A DNA stretch of 64,000 nt from Acidobacteriota bacterium (GTDB lineage: Bacteria; Acidobacteriota; Terriglobia; Acidiferrales; UBA7541), in NCBI GenBank assembly GCA_021832085.1, contig JAKBLM010000012.1, positions 1 through 64,000 on the forward strand, given 5' to 3'. The notes below the pieces were generated by a model. That model was not told the origin of the DNA. It did no database searches and saw nothing but the letters and a program-made list of their open reading frames with translations. The position numbers and the translations under genes are program-made. Shown here piece after piece: positions 35,865-45,801 of this stretch. Each line of letters begins with the position of its first letter. Within the stretch, counting starts at the first letter, position 1.

Positions 35865-37756
35865 TGTTCCACCTGCTCTGGCTGGTTCCGGCAATTCCGT
35901 TCGCCAGCGCGGCCTTACTGCTGATTTTTGGCCCGCGGATGTCGCATCGCATGGCGGGCTTTCTCGGCTGCGCTTCCATTGGCCTTTCGGCCCTGATTTC
36001 CATCCTGATCACCTGGCGGTTTATTGCGCTGCCACCGCCCGGCGGTAACTACACCCAGTATCTGTGGACCTGGATGAACGTGGCCGGCTTCCACCCGGAT
36101 ATTGCGCTCTACCTCGACACGCTCTCGCTGATCATGGTGCTGGTAGTCACCTTCGTCAGCTTCTTTATTCATGTTTACTCGGTCGAGTACATGCACGGCG
36201 ACGAAGGCTTCAGCCGGTTTTTCGGCTACATGAACCTCTTCGTCGCGTCGATGGTCGTGCTGCTGCTGGGCAACAACCTGCTGCTGCTCTACCTCGGATG
36301 GGAGGGCGTCGGGCTCTGCAGCTACTTGTTGATTGGTTTCTGGTATACGGAACCCAAAAACAGCCTCGCCGCGCGGAAGGCCTTCATCGTCACCCGCGTC
36401 GGCGACACGGCGATGGCCCTGGGCCTGTTCCTGCTCTTCGACAAGCTGGGCACGCTGACCATCCAGCCGATGATGCATGCCGCCCAGCTTCAGTGGCCCC
36501 ACGGTTCGGTCTACGCCACCGCCGCCGGCCTGCTGCTGCTCGGCGGCGCCTGCGGCAAATCCGCCCAGTTGCCGTTGCAAACCTGGCTGCCCGACGCGAT
36601 GGCCGGCCCCACGCCGACCAGCGCCCTGATCCACGCGGCCACGATGGTTACCGCCGGCGTCTATTTGATCGCCCGCACGCACGTGATCTTCCAGCTTGCG
36701 CCCACCGCGCAGCTTGCCGTTGCCGTCGTCGGCGCCGTCACGCTGGTGGCCGCCGGTTTCGCCGCGGTCACCCAGGACGATATCAAGCGCATCCTCGCCT
36801 ACAGCACCGTCAGCCAGATTGGCTACATGTTCCTCGGCCTGGGCGTTGGCGCCTGGACCGCGGCGATCTTCCACTTCATGACCCACGCGTTCTTCAAGGC
36901 CCTGCTCTTTCTTGCTTCCGGCATGGTGATCACCTCGATGCACCACGAGCAGAACATCTTCAAGATGGGCGGCCTGCGAAAGAAGCTGCCGCTCACCTAT
37001 TGGGCGTTCGTCATCGGCGGCTGCTCGCTCGCCGGCCTGCCGCTCGTTACCGCCGGTTTCTACAGCAAGGGCTTGATCCTGTGGGGAGCGCTCAGTTCGC
37101 CGGTCGGCAGCACCTGGCTGTGGATCTTCGGCGTGGTCGGTGTGTTCATGACCTCGCTCTACATCTTCCGGTTGATCTTCATCACCTTCCATGGCGAGTG
37201 CCAGAAAGAGCCCAGCCACCGGCCCGGCTGGTTGATGGGCGTGCCGGTGATCGTGCTCTCGACGCTCGCGATCGTTGGCGGTTTCGTCGAGTTGCCTTCC
37301 TATCTGGGCAATCATCCGTGGTTCACCAATTTCCTGCAGTCGTCGCTGCCCGCCACGATCGAAGCCCACCATCCGCTTATGAGCGAGTTGGGAGCTGAGG
37401 GATGGGCGGTGCTCGCCTTCTTCCTGGGACTCGGTGGCGCGTGGTATCTCTTCCTTCGCCATCGAGAAGTGCCGGAAGCACTCGCGGCCAAGGGCCTGGG
37501 CCGTGCGCTGCACCGGTGGTGGTATACCGATTGGGGCATGGACTGGCTCTACGACCGCCTGTTCGTTCGTCCGGTGGGCTGGTTCAGCCGCACCAACAAA
37601 ACTGATGCCGTCGACCTGATTTACACGGGCACCGCCGCACTCACCCGTGCCGGCTGGGCTTCGCTCAGACTGACGGAGACAGGCCGCGTTCGCTGGTACG
37701 CGACCGCCCTCGTGCTCGGTACCGTGATCTTCGTGCTCATTGTGGCGCTGCTATGA
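35864..37756 (+). CDS. nuoL: NADH-quinone oxidoreductase subunit L
   Basis: 630 aa. Mrp-type antiporter-like subunit with YLGWEGVGLCSYLLIGFWY, CGKSAQLPLQTWLPDAM, TPTSALIHAATMVTAGVYL and DDIKRILAYSTVSQIGYM. A long C-terminal lateral helix is followed by a last TM. It pumps protons at the distal end of complex I. Four-base overlap with nuoM. Confidence 0.96.
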   Translation: MFHLLWLVPAIPFASAALLLIFGPRMSHRMAGFLGCASIGLSALISILITWRFIALPPPGGNYTQYLWTWMNVAGFHPDIALYLDTLSLIMVLVVTFVSFFIHVYSVEYMHGDEGFSRFFGYMNLFVASMVVLLLGNNLLLLYLGWEGVGLCSYLLIGFWYTEPKNSLAARKAFIVTRVGDTAMALGLFLLFDKLGTLTIQPMMHAAQLQWPHGSVYATAAGLLLLGGACGKSAQLPLQTWLPDAMAGPTPTSALIHAATMVTAGVYLIARTHVIFQLAPTAQLAVAVVGAVTLVAAGFAAVTQDDIKRILAYSTVSQIGYMFLGLGVGAWTAAIFHFMTHAFFKALLFLASGMVITSMHHEQNIFKMGGLRKKLPLTYWAFVIGGCSLAGLPLVTAGFYSKGLILWGALSSPVGSTWLWIFGVVGVFMTSLYIFRLIFITFHGECQKEPSHRPGWLMGVPVIVLSTLAIVGGFVELPSYLGNHPWFTNFLQSSLPATIEAHHPLMSELGAEGWAVLAFFLGLGGAWYLFLRHREVPEALAAKGLGRALHRWWYTDWGMDWLYDRLFVRPVGWFSRTNKTDAVDLIYTGTAALTRAGWASLRLTETGRVRWYATALVLGTVIFVLIVALL

Positions 37757-39255
37757 TCCTTGTCTGGTTGATCGCTATTCCGCTTGTGGCCGGCGTCATC
37801 GCCGGTTTTGTGGCCCGCCGGAGCCAACTCGCCTCCCGCCTGATTTCGCTGTTGGCGATGGTGGTGGGTTTCGTGATCTCTGTCTGGCTGTGGGCTGCCA
37901 ACTATTCCCATATCTCGTTGCTCACCCAGCGCCAGTGGTTGGCCGAATTCAATGTGCCGTGGATCAGCAGTTTCGGCATCCGCTTCCACCTGGCGATGGA
38001 CGGCATGAGCCTGCTGCTGGTCACGCTCACCTTCCTGCTCGGCATCGCCAGCGTGATGATCTCCTGGCGGGAGATCCACGATGGCGTCGGCTTCTTCCAC
38101 TTCAATCTGCTCTGGGTGATCGCCGGCATCGTCGCCGTCTTCCTGGCGATGGATCTGTTCCTGTTCTATTTCTCCTGGGAACTGATGCTGATCCCGATGT
38201 ACTTCCTGATCGCCATCTGGGGTCACGAGAGACGGGTCTATGCGGCGGTGAAATTCTTCCTGTTCACCCAGCTGAGCGGCCTGCTGATGCTGGTGGCGAT
38301 CCTGACGCTCTATTTCGCCCACCACGCGGCAACCGGCGTTTACACCTTCGAGTACTCGCAGCTGATCGGCACGCCGCTGGCGCCGCACACCGCCATGCTC
38401 GTCATGCTCGGCTTTTTCGCCGCCTTCGCCGTCAAGCTGCCGATGTTCCCCTTCCACACCTGGCTGCCCGACGCGCACACCGAGGCGCCGACGGCCGGCA
38501 GCGTTGTGCTGGCCGGCTTGCTGCTGAAGACCGGCGCGTATGGCTTGCTGCGGTTTGTGCTCCCGCTGTTTCCCCGCGCCGCCCACGAATTCGCGCCGAT
38601 CGCCATCGCGTTGGCGATTGCCGGCATCCTCTATGGCGCCCTGCTCGCCTACGGCCAGACCGACCTCAAGCGCCTGGTCGCCTACACCAGCGTCAGCCAT
38701 CTGGGTTTCGTCCTGCTCGGCATCTTTATCGGCACGCCGCTGGCGATTGCGGGTGCTTTTATCACGATCATCGCCCATGGGATCAGCACCGGCACCATGT
38801 TCATGCTCGTCGGCATGGTGCAGGAGCGCACCCACACCCGCGAGATGGACCGTTTAGGCGGCCTGTGGCAGACCGCTCCGCGGTTGAGCGGCTCGGGGGT
38901 GTTTTTCGTGCTGGCTTCGATCGGGCTGCCTGGACTCGGCGACTTCGTCGGCGAATTCCTGGTGCTGCTCGGCACCTACCGCGTCAGTCCGATGGTCGCC
39001 GCCTTTGCCACGGTCGGCGTGCTCTGCTCCACCTTCTATGGCCTGAAATTCGTCGCGCGCGCCTTCCACGGACCCAACACCAACAAGTGGAAGCTGCCGG
39101 ACCTCTCGGGCCGCGAGATTGCGCTCGTCGGCGCGATGATGGTGGTGCTGCTCTGGCTCGGTCTTTATCCCCAACCGGTCCTGAACACGTTCAAACCGAC
39201 CGCGCAACGGTTGGAGCAGGTCGTCCACGGCCCGGGAATGGGCTACCGGAGGTAA
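37753..39255 (+). CDS. nuoM: NADH-quinone oxidoreductase subunit M
   Basis: 500 aa, 14 predicted helices. It shows FYFSWELMLIPMYFLIAIWG, AFAVKLPMFPFHTWLPDAH, EAPTAGSVVLAGLLLKTGAYG and LKRLVAYTSVSHLGFV. It is a proton-pumping antiporter-like subunit. It starts four bases before the nuoL stop. Confidence 0.96.
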   Translation: MILVWLIAIPLVAGVIAGFVARRSQLASRLISLLAMVVGFVISVWLWAANYSHISLLTQRQWLAEFNVPWISSFGIRFHLAMDGMSLLLVTLTFLLGIASVMISWREIHDGVGFFHFNLLWVIAGIVAVFLAMDLFLFYFSWELMLIPMYFLIAIWGHERRVYAAVKFFLFTQLSGLLMLVAILTLYFAHHAATGVYTFEYSQLIGTPLAPHTAMLVMLGFFAAFAVKLPMFPFHTWLPDAHTEAPTAGSVVLAGLLLKTGAYGLLRFVLPLFPRAAHEFAPIAIALAIAGILYGALLAYGQTDLKRLVAYTSVSHLGFVLLGIFIGTPLAIAGAFITIIAHGISTGTMFMLVGMVQERTHTREMDRLGGLWQTAPRLSGSGVFFVLASIGLPGLGDFVGEFLVLLGTYRVSPMVAAFATVGVLCSTFYGLKFVARAFHGPNTNKWKLPDLSGREIALVGAMMVVLLWLGLYPQPVLNTFKPTAQRLEQVVHGPGMGYRR

Positions 39256-39258
39256 CGG

Positions 39259-40701
39259 TTGAGTTCGGCTGATTTTGTTGCTCTCTTACCGCTAATTGTT
39301 CTGGGCGCCACCGCGATCGTGGTCATGATGTCGATCGCTTTCCGTCGCAGCCACGCCCTGGCCTCCACGCTGACACTGGTGGGCCTCGCGGTTGCCTTCT
39401 GGTCGCTTTGGCCGGCGGCTGGCGAGGTGCCGCGCCAGGTGACGCCGCTGCTCGTCATCGACCGCTTCGCGCTCTATTATTTCGGCCTGATCATCGCCGC
39501 CACCTTTGCCGTGGTGCTCATGTCCTACGGCTATCTCGAGCGGCACGACGTCCGGCGCGAGGAGTTCTACGTACTGCTGCTGGTCGCCGCGCTCGGCTCT
39601 GCGGTTCTCGTCTCCTCCGACCATTTCATTTCCTTCTTCCTCGGGCTGGAAATCCTCAGCGTCACGCTCTACGCCCTTTCCGCCTATCTCACCGAACGCG
39701 GCATCGCGCTCGAGGCCGGCATGAAATATCTGGTGCTGGCCGCCGCTTCAGCCGCCTTCCTGCTTTTCGGCATGGCACTGGTCTACGCCGAGACCGGCAC
39801 AATGTCCTTCCCTCAGCTCGCCAGCGATTTCGCCGCCGGCGGCGCCGCCCATCTCTGGGTGCTGGCCGGGATCGCCTTCATGGTCACCGGCTTCGGGTTC
39901 AAGCTCGCCGTCGTCCCCTTCCATCTGTGGACGCCCGACGTTTATCAGGGCGCACCGGCCCCGGTCACCGCTTTCGTCGCCAGCGTTTCCAAGGGCGCGA
40001 TGTTTGCGATCCTGCTTCGCTTCTTCTATCAGTCGGGTTCGCGCGACCTGCACGCCACGCTGCTGATCTTCGGCATCATCGCGATTGCCTCGATGATCGC
40101 CGGCAATCTGATGGCGCTGTTCCAGAACAACGTCAAGCGCATCCTCGCCTACTCCTCGATCGCCCATCTGGGCTACCTGCTTGTAGCCTTCGAGGCTGGC
40201 GGACTCTTCGGCGCCGCGGCTGGCACTTTCTACCTCACCGCCTACATGATCACCACGCTCGGCGCCTTCGGCGTGATCGCGGTCCTTTCCGCCTCCGGGC
40301 GCGACGCCGAGGATATCGAGGATTACCGCGGCCTGTTCTGGCGCCGCCCGGGGCTTGCCACCGTCTTCACCGTGATGCTTTTCTCGCTCGCGGGCATCCC
40401 GCTCACCGCCGGCTTCCTCGGCAAGTTTTACACCGTGGCCGCTGGCACCAACTCCTCGATCTGGGTGCTGATCTTCGTGCTCGTGGCGACCAGCGTGATC
40501 GGGCTCTTTTACTATTTGCGGGTGGTCGTTGCGCTGTTTGCCACCGAGCACATTCCGAGCGATGCGGAACGGCCATTGCCGGTCGTGCCCGCCATGGGCG
40601 GCGTGACATTGGGGGTGCTGGCCCTTGCACTGATCTGGCTGGGCGTCTACCCGCACGTCATCCTTCACGCCATCCAATCGGCCATGTCCGGCATCTTCTG
40701 A
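39259..40701 (+). CDS. nuoN: NADH-quinone oxidoreductase subunit N
   Basis: 480 aa. TTG start with GGAGG six bases upstream, immediately after nuoM. It contains FFLGLEILSVTLYALSAYL, GFGFKLAVVPFHLWTPDVYQGAP, VKRILAYSSIAHLGYLLVA and GIPLTAGFLGKFYTV. It is the last subunit gene and completes a 13-gene nuo operon. Confidence 0.96.
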   Translation: MSSADFVALLPLIVLGATAIVVMMSIAFRRSHALASTLTLVGLAVAFWSLWPAAGEVPRQVTPLLVIDRFALYYFGLIIAATFAVVLMSYGYLERHDVRREEFYVLLLVAALGSAVLVSSDHFISFFLGLEILSVTLYALSAYLTERGIALEAGMKYLVLAAASAAFLLFGMALVYAETGTMSFPQLASDFAAGGAAHLWVLAGIAFMVTGFGFKLAVVPFHLWTPDVYQGAPAPVTAFVASVSKGAMFAILLRFFYQSGSRDLHATLLIFGIIAIASMIAGNLMALFQNNVKRILAYSSIAHLGYLLVAFEAGGLFGAAAGTFYLTAYMITTLGAFGVIAVLSASGRDAEDIEDYRGLFWRRPGLATVFTVMLFSLAGIPLTAGFLGKFYTVAAGTNSSIWVLIFVLVATSVIGLFYYLRVVVALFATEHIPSDAERPLPVVPAMGGVTLGVLALALIWLGVYPHVILHAIQSAMSGIF

Positions 40702-41075
40702 TCGTTCGCGGCCTCATTGCCGGACTTCCGCACTTCTGCATTTGCGCCCCTGCCATTTCGCAGACCTCTGCGAGATCAGATTACCCGCGCGAAGGAAAGC
40801 GACATTTCGGCCTGGACTTCCATGCGGCCGGAATTATGGCTTGGTGTTTGTTGAGACCCGGCGCCGCTCGCACTTTTCGCGAAATCCGCCGCCGGCTTCG
40901 AAAAGAAAGACACTCCATCCCGTGACCGCCAGCGCCGGGCCTTCGGCAAGGCGGCCTTTGCCCCTGCACACCTTCGCTTGGAGACACAAAAACCGCGCCA
41001 CCGGTTTGAGGGGCTGCGGAAGGAACTGCGTGTGGAAGGGCGGAGCAGCGCGGGCGACCCCGCCCCGAAATTGGG
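40702..41075. other. Intergenic region between convergent nuoN and cold-shock genes
   Basis: About 370 bp. No protein-like frame is convincing. A short stem GCCTT-CGGC-AAGGC near 40940 is the only hairpin noted; it lacks a T-tract, so no clear terminator of the nuo operon was identified. Confidence 0.4.
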
Positions 41076-41279
41076 CTACAACCCTACGACGTTCTCGGCC
41101 TGCAGTCCTTTCGGGCCAGTGCGGACCTCGAATTCGACGGTTTGGCCTTCGCTCAGCGTGCGATAGCCGTCAGCCTGAATCGCCGAGAAATGGACGAACA
41201 CGTCCTCGCCCGTTTCCCGGCGGATGAAACCGTACCCCTTCGTCGCGTTAAACCACTTCACCACACCTTGCTCTCTCAC
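41076..41279 (-). CDS. Cold-shock protein (CspA family)
   Basis: About 67 aa. OB-fold with both RNA-binding motifs: RNP1 as KGYGFI and RNP2 as VFVHFSAI. It starts [14 protein letters not shown] and ends [10 protein letters not shown]. It is a single-stranded nucleic-acid chaperone. The start is probably GTG at 41279; an in-frame GTG at 41291 would add four residues. A leader of unknown length precedes it, and the region shared with the divergent CRP-type gene is about 200 bp. Confidence 0.92.
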   Translation of the reverse strand: MREQGVVKWFNATKGYGFIRRETGEDVFVHFSAIQADGYRTLSEGQTVEFEVRTGPKGLQAENVVGL

Positions 41280-41489
41280 CTCTACTTCCACCTCAATTCA
41301 AGAAAATTGTTCGCGGCTCCTCGAACCCCGGCCCCGCCCGACGGACGCACGGACCCAGCGCACCTGATCTGCGGCCGGCTCAGCGGGTGGGAACCTCAAA
41401 GAGCTACAAACGCAACGAAATGGTAGCATGGGCCTGCCCGCGGCCCAAACCTAAATTCCGTTACTGTCCCATTTCGGGAAGGGGCATCT

Positions 41490-42209
41490 ATGTCCTACAA
41501 TATGCGGGCCATGAGCCAGCTCGAAGCCATGACACAGATGCTCCACCGCGTCGCTCTCTTCGCCGATCTTTCCGGGGAGGAAATCGATTTCCTGGCCCGC
41601 CGTGTGGTCCTTCGTCGGGCCTCGAACGGGGAAATGATCTTCTCGGAAGGAGATCCGTGCACCGGGTTGTTCGTCGTCCAATCCGGACAGGTGAAAATTT
41701 TCAAAACTTCGGCCGACGGCCGCGAGCAGGTGCTGCTGATCGCCGGCCCGGGCGCCACCGTTGCGGAATTGCCCGTCTTTGACGGGGGCCCCTATCCAGC
41801 TTCGGGCTCGGCGATCAATGAGGCCGCGCTCTTCGAGGTGCGCAAGGAGGACGTGCGGCAACTCTGCCTCGAGCATCCGGAAGTAGCCCTGAAACTGCTT
41901 CGGGTGGTCGGTTCGCGGCTGCGCCGATTGGTGGCGATGATCGAGGAACTCTCTTTTACCACCGTTCGCCAGCGGCTCGCGTCTTTGCTCCTGCGCCAAG
42001 CGCAGGCGAAAGGCCAGAAGACGGCTCGCGGCATCGAATTCGATTTGCCGTGGACGCACCAGGAACTTGCCGCGCAGATCGGCACGGTGCGAGAACTGGT
42101 CTCCCGCAACCTCAGCCGCTTCCAATCGACCGGTGTGATCCAGATCGAGGGGCGCCGCGTAATCGTCGGCAACCCCGAAGCGCTCGAGGCCGAAACCAAA
42201 TCTTCCTGA
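41490..42209 (+). CDS. CRP/FNR family transcriptional regulator
   Basis: 239 aa. Cyclic-nucleotide-binding fold at about residues 20-140 (FSEGDPCTGLFVVQSGQVKIF), dimer helix (VRQLCLEHPEVALKLLRVVG), then an Hth_Crp domain with LPWTHQELAAQIGTVRELVSRNLSRF as the recognition region. The N-terminal Cys cluster of FNR is missing, and the cAMP-contact residues are not clear. It is better placed with the FNR/DNR-like groups of unknown signal. Convergent with a hemerythrin gene 49 bp away, which hints at a gas or redox signal. Confidence 0.88.
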   Translation: MSYNMRAMSQLEAMTQMLHRVALFADLSGEEIDFLARRVVLRRASNGEMIFSEGDPCTGLFVVQSGQVKIFKTSADGREQVLLIAGPGATVAELPVFDGGPYPASGSAINEAALFEVRKEDVRQLCLEHPEVALKLLRVVGSRLRRLVAMIEELSFTTVRQRLASLLLRQAQAKGQKTARGIEFDLPWTHQELAAQIGTVRELVSRNLSRFQSTGVIQIEGRRVIVGNPEALEAETKSS

Positions 42210-42257
42210 TCGGGCAGGCTGGCGCAGCCCGGAATTGCGCGAAGCCGCCCGCGTCGC

Positions 42258-42836
42258 TCAGCTTTTGGTCGTGCCGGCCGTCGCGCTGACTTCCTCGAAA
42301 ATCTTGGCCATCCGCGCGTGCAGCCGCTCGTGTGTTCCCCGGCCCATCTTTTCGATTTCGAGTTGCTCGAATTGGGCGGCGAGCGCCTCTTCCTCGGCCG
42401 GCGAGAGAATCCCTTCGGCCATCGGGAAGAGCACCTGGTTCTCCTTCAGGATGTGCTCGCGCAGCAATTGGGCGTATCTCCTGGCCGCCGACGCCCATCC
42501 CTTGCCCGCCTCACGATCGCCTTTTTCATAGGCGCTGGCCAGTTCCTTCATTTGCCGTGCCAGTTGCCGGCCTTCCTCATGTTCGTGCAGCATCACGCCG
42601 ATTGGTCCGCCGTGGACCGGCATGCCTTTTTTCGCCAGCGCCGGAAAGAAAAGTTCCTCTTCCTTGCCGTGGTGGCATCGATCGACAAACAACTCGAAAA
42701 ATTCGCCGATTCCCCCGAGCAGGTCCGGCCGCACCGGTTCGCCCCGGTCGAGTTTTCCTGCGGCTTGTTCCGCCGCTTCCAGCATACGCGTCACGGCCTC
42801 GTGTTCCTGCCGCAGGATTGCTGTTGGTTGAGCCAT
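42258..42836 (-). CDS. Hemerythrin-like (HHE) protein
   Basis: 192 aa. A four-helix HHE domain with likely di-iron ligands in LRQEHEAV, RCHHGKEEELFFP, LHEHEEG and REHILKENQVLFPMAE. It binds O2 or NO, or repairs iron-sulfur damage in related proteins. GGAGGAGGAG lies just upstream of the ATG at 42836. It stands alone, convergent with the CRP/FNR gene. Confidence 0.88.
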   Translation of the reverse strand: MAQPTAILRQEHEAVTRMLEAAEQAAGKLDRGEPVRPDLLGGIGEFFELFVDRCHHGKEEELFFPALAKKGMPVHGGPIGVMLHEHEEGRQLARQMKELASAYEKGDREAGKGWASAARRYAQLLREHILKENQVLFPMAEGILSPAEEEALAAQFEQLEIEKMGRGTHERLHARMAKIFEEVSATAGTTKS

Positions 42837-43017
42837 GTCTTGCTCCTCCTCCTGGCCAGTTTGCCGTGGCCGGGAGTTTTCGCCGATGACCTTGGTCACA
42901 ACGCTGCCCGGCGATAGCTTGTGCCTCGGCGTGCCTTATGTCCCACCTACAGCTATGCCGTGGGAATCTTCAGCTGTTTGACCGTCGGTTGCTTCCGCTC
43001 TGTTGTCGCGCTGGGGA

Positions 43018-45474
43018 TTACTGCTCGCGCAGGGCGTCGATCGGATTTACTCGGGCGGCGTGCCGCGCCGGCAGGTAGCAGGCGAGGTAGCCGGTGGCCA
43101 CCACCAGCAAGGCGACACCGATATAGGTCGGTGGATCTGTTGCTTTGACACCGTAGAGCAAGCTTTCGAGCACGCGCGTCAGGGCCAGCGCCCCGGCCAG
43201 ACCCACCGCCGCGCCCACCAGGATGACGCGAAGGCCCTGCCCAGCGATCATTCGGACAACGTCTCCGGTTTGTGCGCCGAGCGCGAGGCGAATACCGATC
43301 TCTTTCGTGCGCTGGGAAACCAGGTAGGAACCGACGCCGTAAACGCCCATCAGCGACAAGACCAGCGCGGTCAGCGCGAAGGTCCCCAGCAGTACAAGGT
43401 TGAAGCGCCGCCCGGCGGTCGACGCCGAGACGATCTGGTCCATCGTCTGGAAGCTGACCGGAAGACCGGGCTCGACCGCGCGTTCCATCTGGCGAGCGAT
43501 GGGTACCAAGTCCGCTGTCGAGCGGCTGGTGCGCATCACCACCGAGAAATCGTTGGCGGGCCGTTGCCGGTAGTAAGAATAAAAGGTGGGAACGGCCGGC
43601 GAGCCGAGGGACCGGTTTCGCACGTCGCCCACCACCCCCACGATCCGAAACGGCTGCAGGTCCCCATCCATGTTCCCGAATTCGATCATCTTGCCCAGTG
43701 GGTTCTCGCTGGGCCACTGGTTCTCCGCAAATGATTGGCTCACCACGGCCACGCTGGGTGCCTCCGGCCCGTCGCCATGCCGGAAGAGCCGCCCGCGCAG
43801 CAGCGGAATTCCCATGGCGTGAAAATACCCCGCGCTCGCCACCAGGTAAACAGCGTGCCCGGTTCGCGCCGGATCGTGCGCTAGGGAGAGGTAGGTTTTG
43901 GCCAGCTCCTTCATGCTGGAGAATTTTTCCGTGCTGTCCACCACCAGGTAGCCGCCGCTCCGGCTCAGGCCCGTTAATGGCAGAGCGCTCACCACGCCAA
44001 CCGCATCGACACCGGGCACCGCGCGCAGCCGCCCGGTTATCGTATCCAGCACGTTGACCAGATGCAGCTTTTCGGCGGGCGTTTCCGGCCACACGTCGAG
44101 CAGATTCATCGCCAGCACGTGCTGCGACTCGAAGCCGGGATGGATCGTCAGCAGGTCGAACAAGCTACGGGCCAGCAGTACCGCCCCCACCAGCAGCACC
44201 AAAGTTACGGCCACCTGCCCGCCCATCAGCATCAGCCGCAGCCGGTGACTGGAGGTGCCGCCGGTTTGCGTCCGCTCGCCGCCTTTCAGGCTTTCCTGGA
44301 CGTCGCCGCTCGCCGAGCGCAACGCCGTCACCAGCCCCAGCGCGACCGCAATCACAATCGCGACCCCGGCAGCGAAGCCGAGCACGGCCGGGTGCACTCC
44401 CACATCTCTCGCCCGCGGCAATTTCCCCGGCTCGAGCGCCAGCAGCGCCTCCACTCCCCAGACGGCCACTGGCAAGCCGAGCAGGCTGCCGGCAACCGAC
44501 AGAAGCAACGATTCCGCGACGAACTGCGAAGTCAGATGCCGATGGGTCGCCCCCAGCGCTACGCGCACCGCCAGTTCGCGTTGCCGCCCGGCCGCCTGGG
44601 CGAGCAGCAGGTTCGCCACGTTCGCGCAGGCCACCAGCAGCAGCAGACCCACTGCTCCCAGCAGGATCAGCAGCGCCGGCCGGGCATTGCCGACAATCTG
44701 ATCTCGGAGCGGGACCAGTTTCACTCCCACCATGTAGGTCGAATCGCCATATTCCTGCCGGAGCCGCTGCGCCACTGCGGTTGCTTGGGCCTGTGCCTCG
44801 GCCAGCGTTACCCCTTCGCGCAGTCGGCCGATGCCCAGCCAATTCAGGCCGGTGCGGTAGGAGCTCATCGGAAAAAGCTCGCGCGGGAACCACATCTCGG
44901 TGTTTCCGGGGTAGTTGAAACCAGCCGGCATGACGCCAATGATCGTCACGAGGTGGCCGGAGACTTTCAGATGGTGCGAGGAGAAATTCGGTGCCCCGCC
45001 GAGATAACGCTGCCAGAAACCGTAGCTCACCAATACGACAGGCGTGCCGCCAACGTAGAGTTGGTTGACTGAGAATTCGTGCCCGAGAAACGGGCGAACG
45101 CCCATGACGCGGAAGAAATCCTGCGAAACGGAAGCCACCGTGGCCAGCGTCGGCTCACTTCCTCCAACCACCGGCTCCCGGTCGCTGTTGAACTCGGCCA
45201 AGCCGGAGAGCCCGCTGATCTGCCGCCGCAGGTCGAGAAAGTCCGGGTCGGAGAGCCGGGCCCGGTTGTTCCGATGGGTCACTTCGTAGACGCGAACGAT
45301 TCGGTTCGCTTTGGGGTAGGGGAGCGGCCGGAGCAGAACGCCATCGACCACGCTGAAGATCGCTGTGGCGCCCCCGATGCCCAGGGCCAGGGTCACCACC
45401 GCAATCGCCGTGAATCCGGGTCTCTTGATGAGCAGCCGAGTTCCGTAGCGCAGCCCCTGCCAGAACGTCCCCAA
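43018..45474 (-). CDS. MacB-like ABC transporter permease, acidobacterial duplicated (ADOP) type
   Basis: About 818 aa. It has two copies of the MacB_PCD + FtsX-like permease unit: TM1 with the signature GFTAIAVVTLALGIGGATAIFSVV, a periplasmic domain, three TMs near residues 270-410, a second MacB_PCD, and three final TMs ending LPARHAARVNPIDALREQ. There is no ATPase. Proteins of this size and duplicated layout are expanded in Acidobacteriota; they probably export peptides or lipoproteins with a shared ATPase. I favour a TTG start at 45474 (GGAGGGCGGAG upstream, normal GTFWQGLRYG start); a longer frame begins at 45504. Confidence 0.9.
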   Translation of the reverse strand: MGTFWQGLRYGTRLLIKRPGFTAIAVVTLALGIGGATAIFSVVDGVLLRPLPYPKANRIVRVYEVTHRNNRARLSDPDFLDLRRQISGLSGLAEFNSDREPVVGGSEPTLATVASVSQDFFRVMGVRPFLGHEFSVNQLYVGGTPVVLVSYGFWQRYLGGAPNFSSHHLKVSGHLVTIIGVMPAGFNYPGNTEMWFPRELFPMSSYRTGLNWLGIGRLREGVTLAEAQAQATAVAQRLRQEYGDSTYMVGVKLVPLRDQIVGNARPALLILLGAVGLLLLVACANVANLLLAQAAGRQRELAVRVALGATHRHLTSQFVAESLLLSVAGSLLGLPVAVWGVEALLALEPGKLPRARDVGVHPAVLGFAAGVAIVIAVALGLVTALRSASGDVQESLKGGERTQTGGTSSHRLRLMLMGGQVAVTLVLLVGAVLLARSLFDLLTIHPGFESQHVLAMNLLDVWPETPAEKLHLVNVLDTITGRLRAVPGVDAVGVVSALPLTGLSRSGGYLVVDSTEKFSSMKELAKTYLSLAHDPARTGHAVYLVASAGYFHAMGIPLLRGRLFRHGDGPEAPSVAVVSQSFAENQWPSENPLGKMIEFGNMDGDLQPFRIVGVVGDVRNRSLGSPAVPTFYSYYRQRPANDFSVVMRTSRSTADLVPIARQMERAVEPGLPVSFQTMDQIVSASTAGRRFNLVLLGTFALTALVLSLMGVYGVGSYLVSQRTKEIGIRLALGAQTGDVVRMIAGQGLRVILVGAAVGLAGALALTRVLESLLYGVKATDPPTYIGVALLVVATGYLACYLPARHAARVNPIDALREQ

Positions 45475-45711
45475 GTCTCCGCCCTCCGTCTCGACCAAGC
45501 ACAATGTCTTTGGGTTACGCGGATCGAGAGTCGGTTACGGGATTTCGAGGCACACCGGAACTCGCGCGCGGCTGTGCCCGGCGTGTTTTCACCCCGTTGT
45601 GGACTTTCCAGGGATGATCCCGGTCCTTTTCCGATCCGGCCCCATTGATCCTGCCGCCGTGAACGGCCCCCTCTCCGTTGCGGCGTCTGAAATCCCCTCC
45701 TTTTTTCGATC

Positions 45712-45765
45712 AAAAAAAGCGGTGCGGCACGGTTTTTTCGGCCGCCGTGTCGCAAGCGGCACCGC
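45712..45765 (-). terminator. Intrinsic terminator of the PEBP lipoprotein gene
   Basis: Read on the minus strand: GCGGTGC ... GCACCGC closes a hairpin that contains a second nested stem (CACGG/CCGTG type), followed directly by seven T. It lies between the PEBP gene and the ADOP permease gene, so the two are separate transcription units. Confidence 0.8.
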
Positions 45766-45801
45766 ACCCGCCGAACCCTGCTGGAAACGCCTGCAGGCCG
45801 G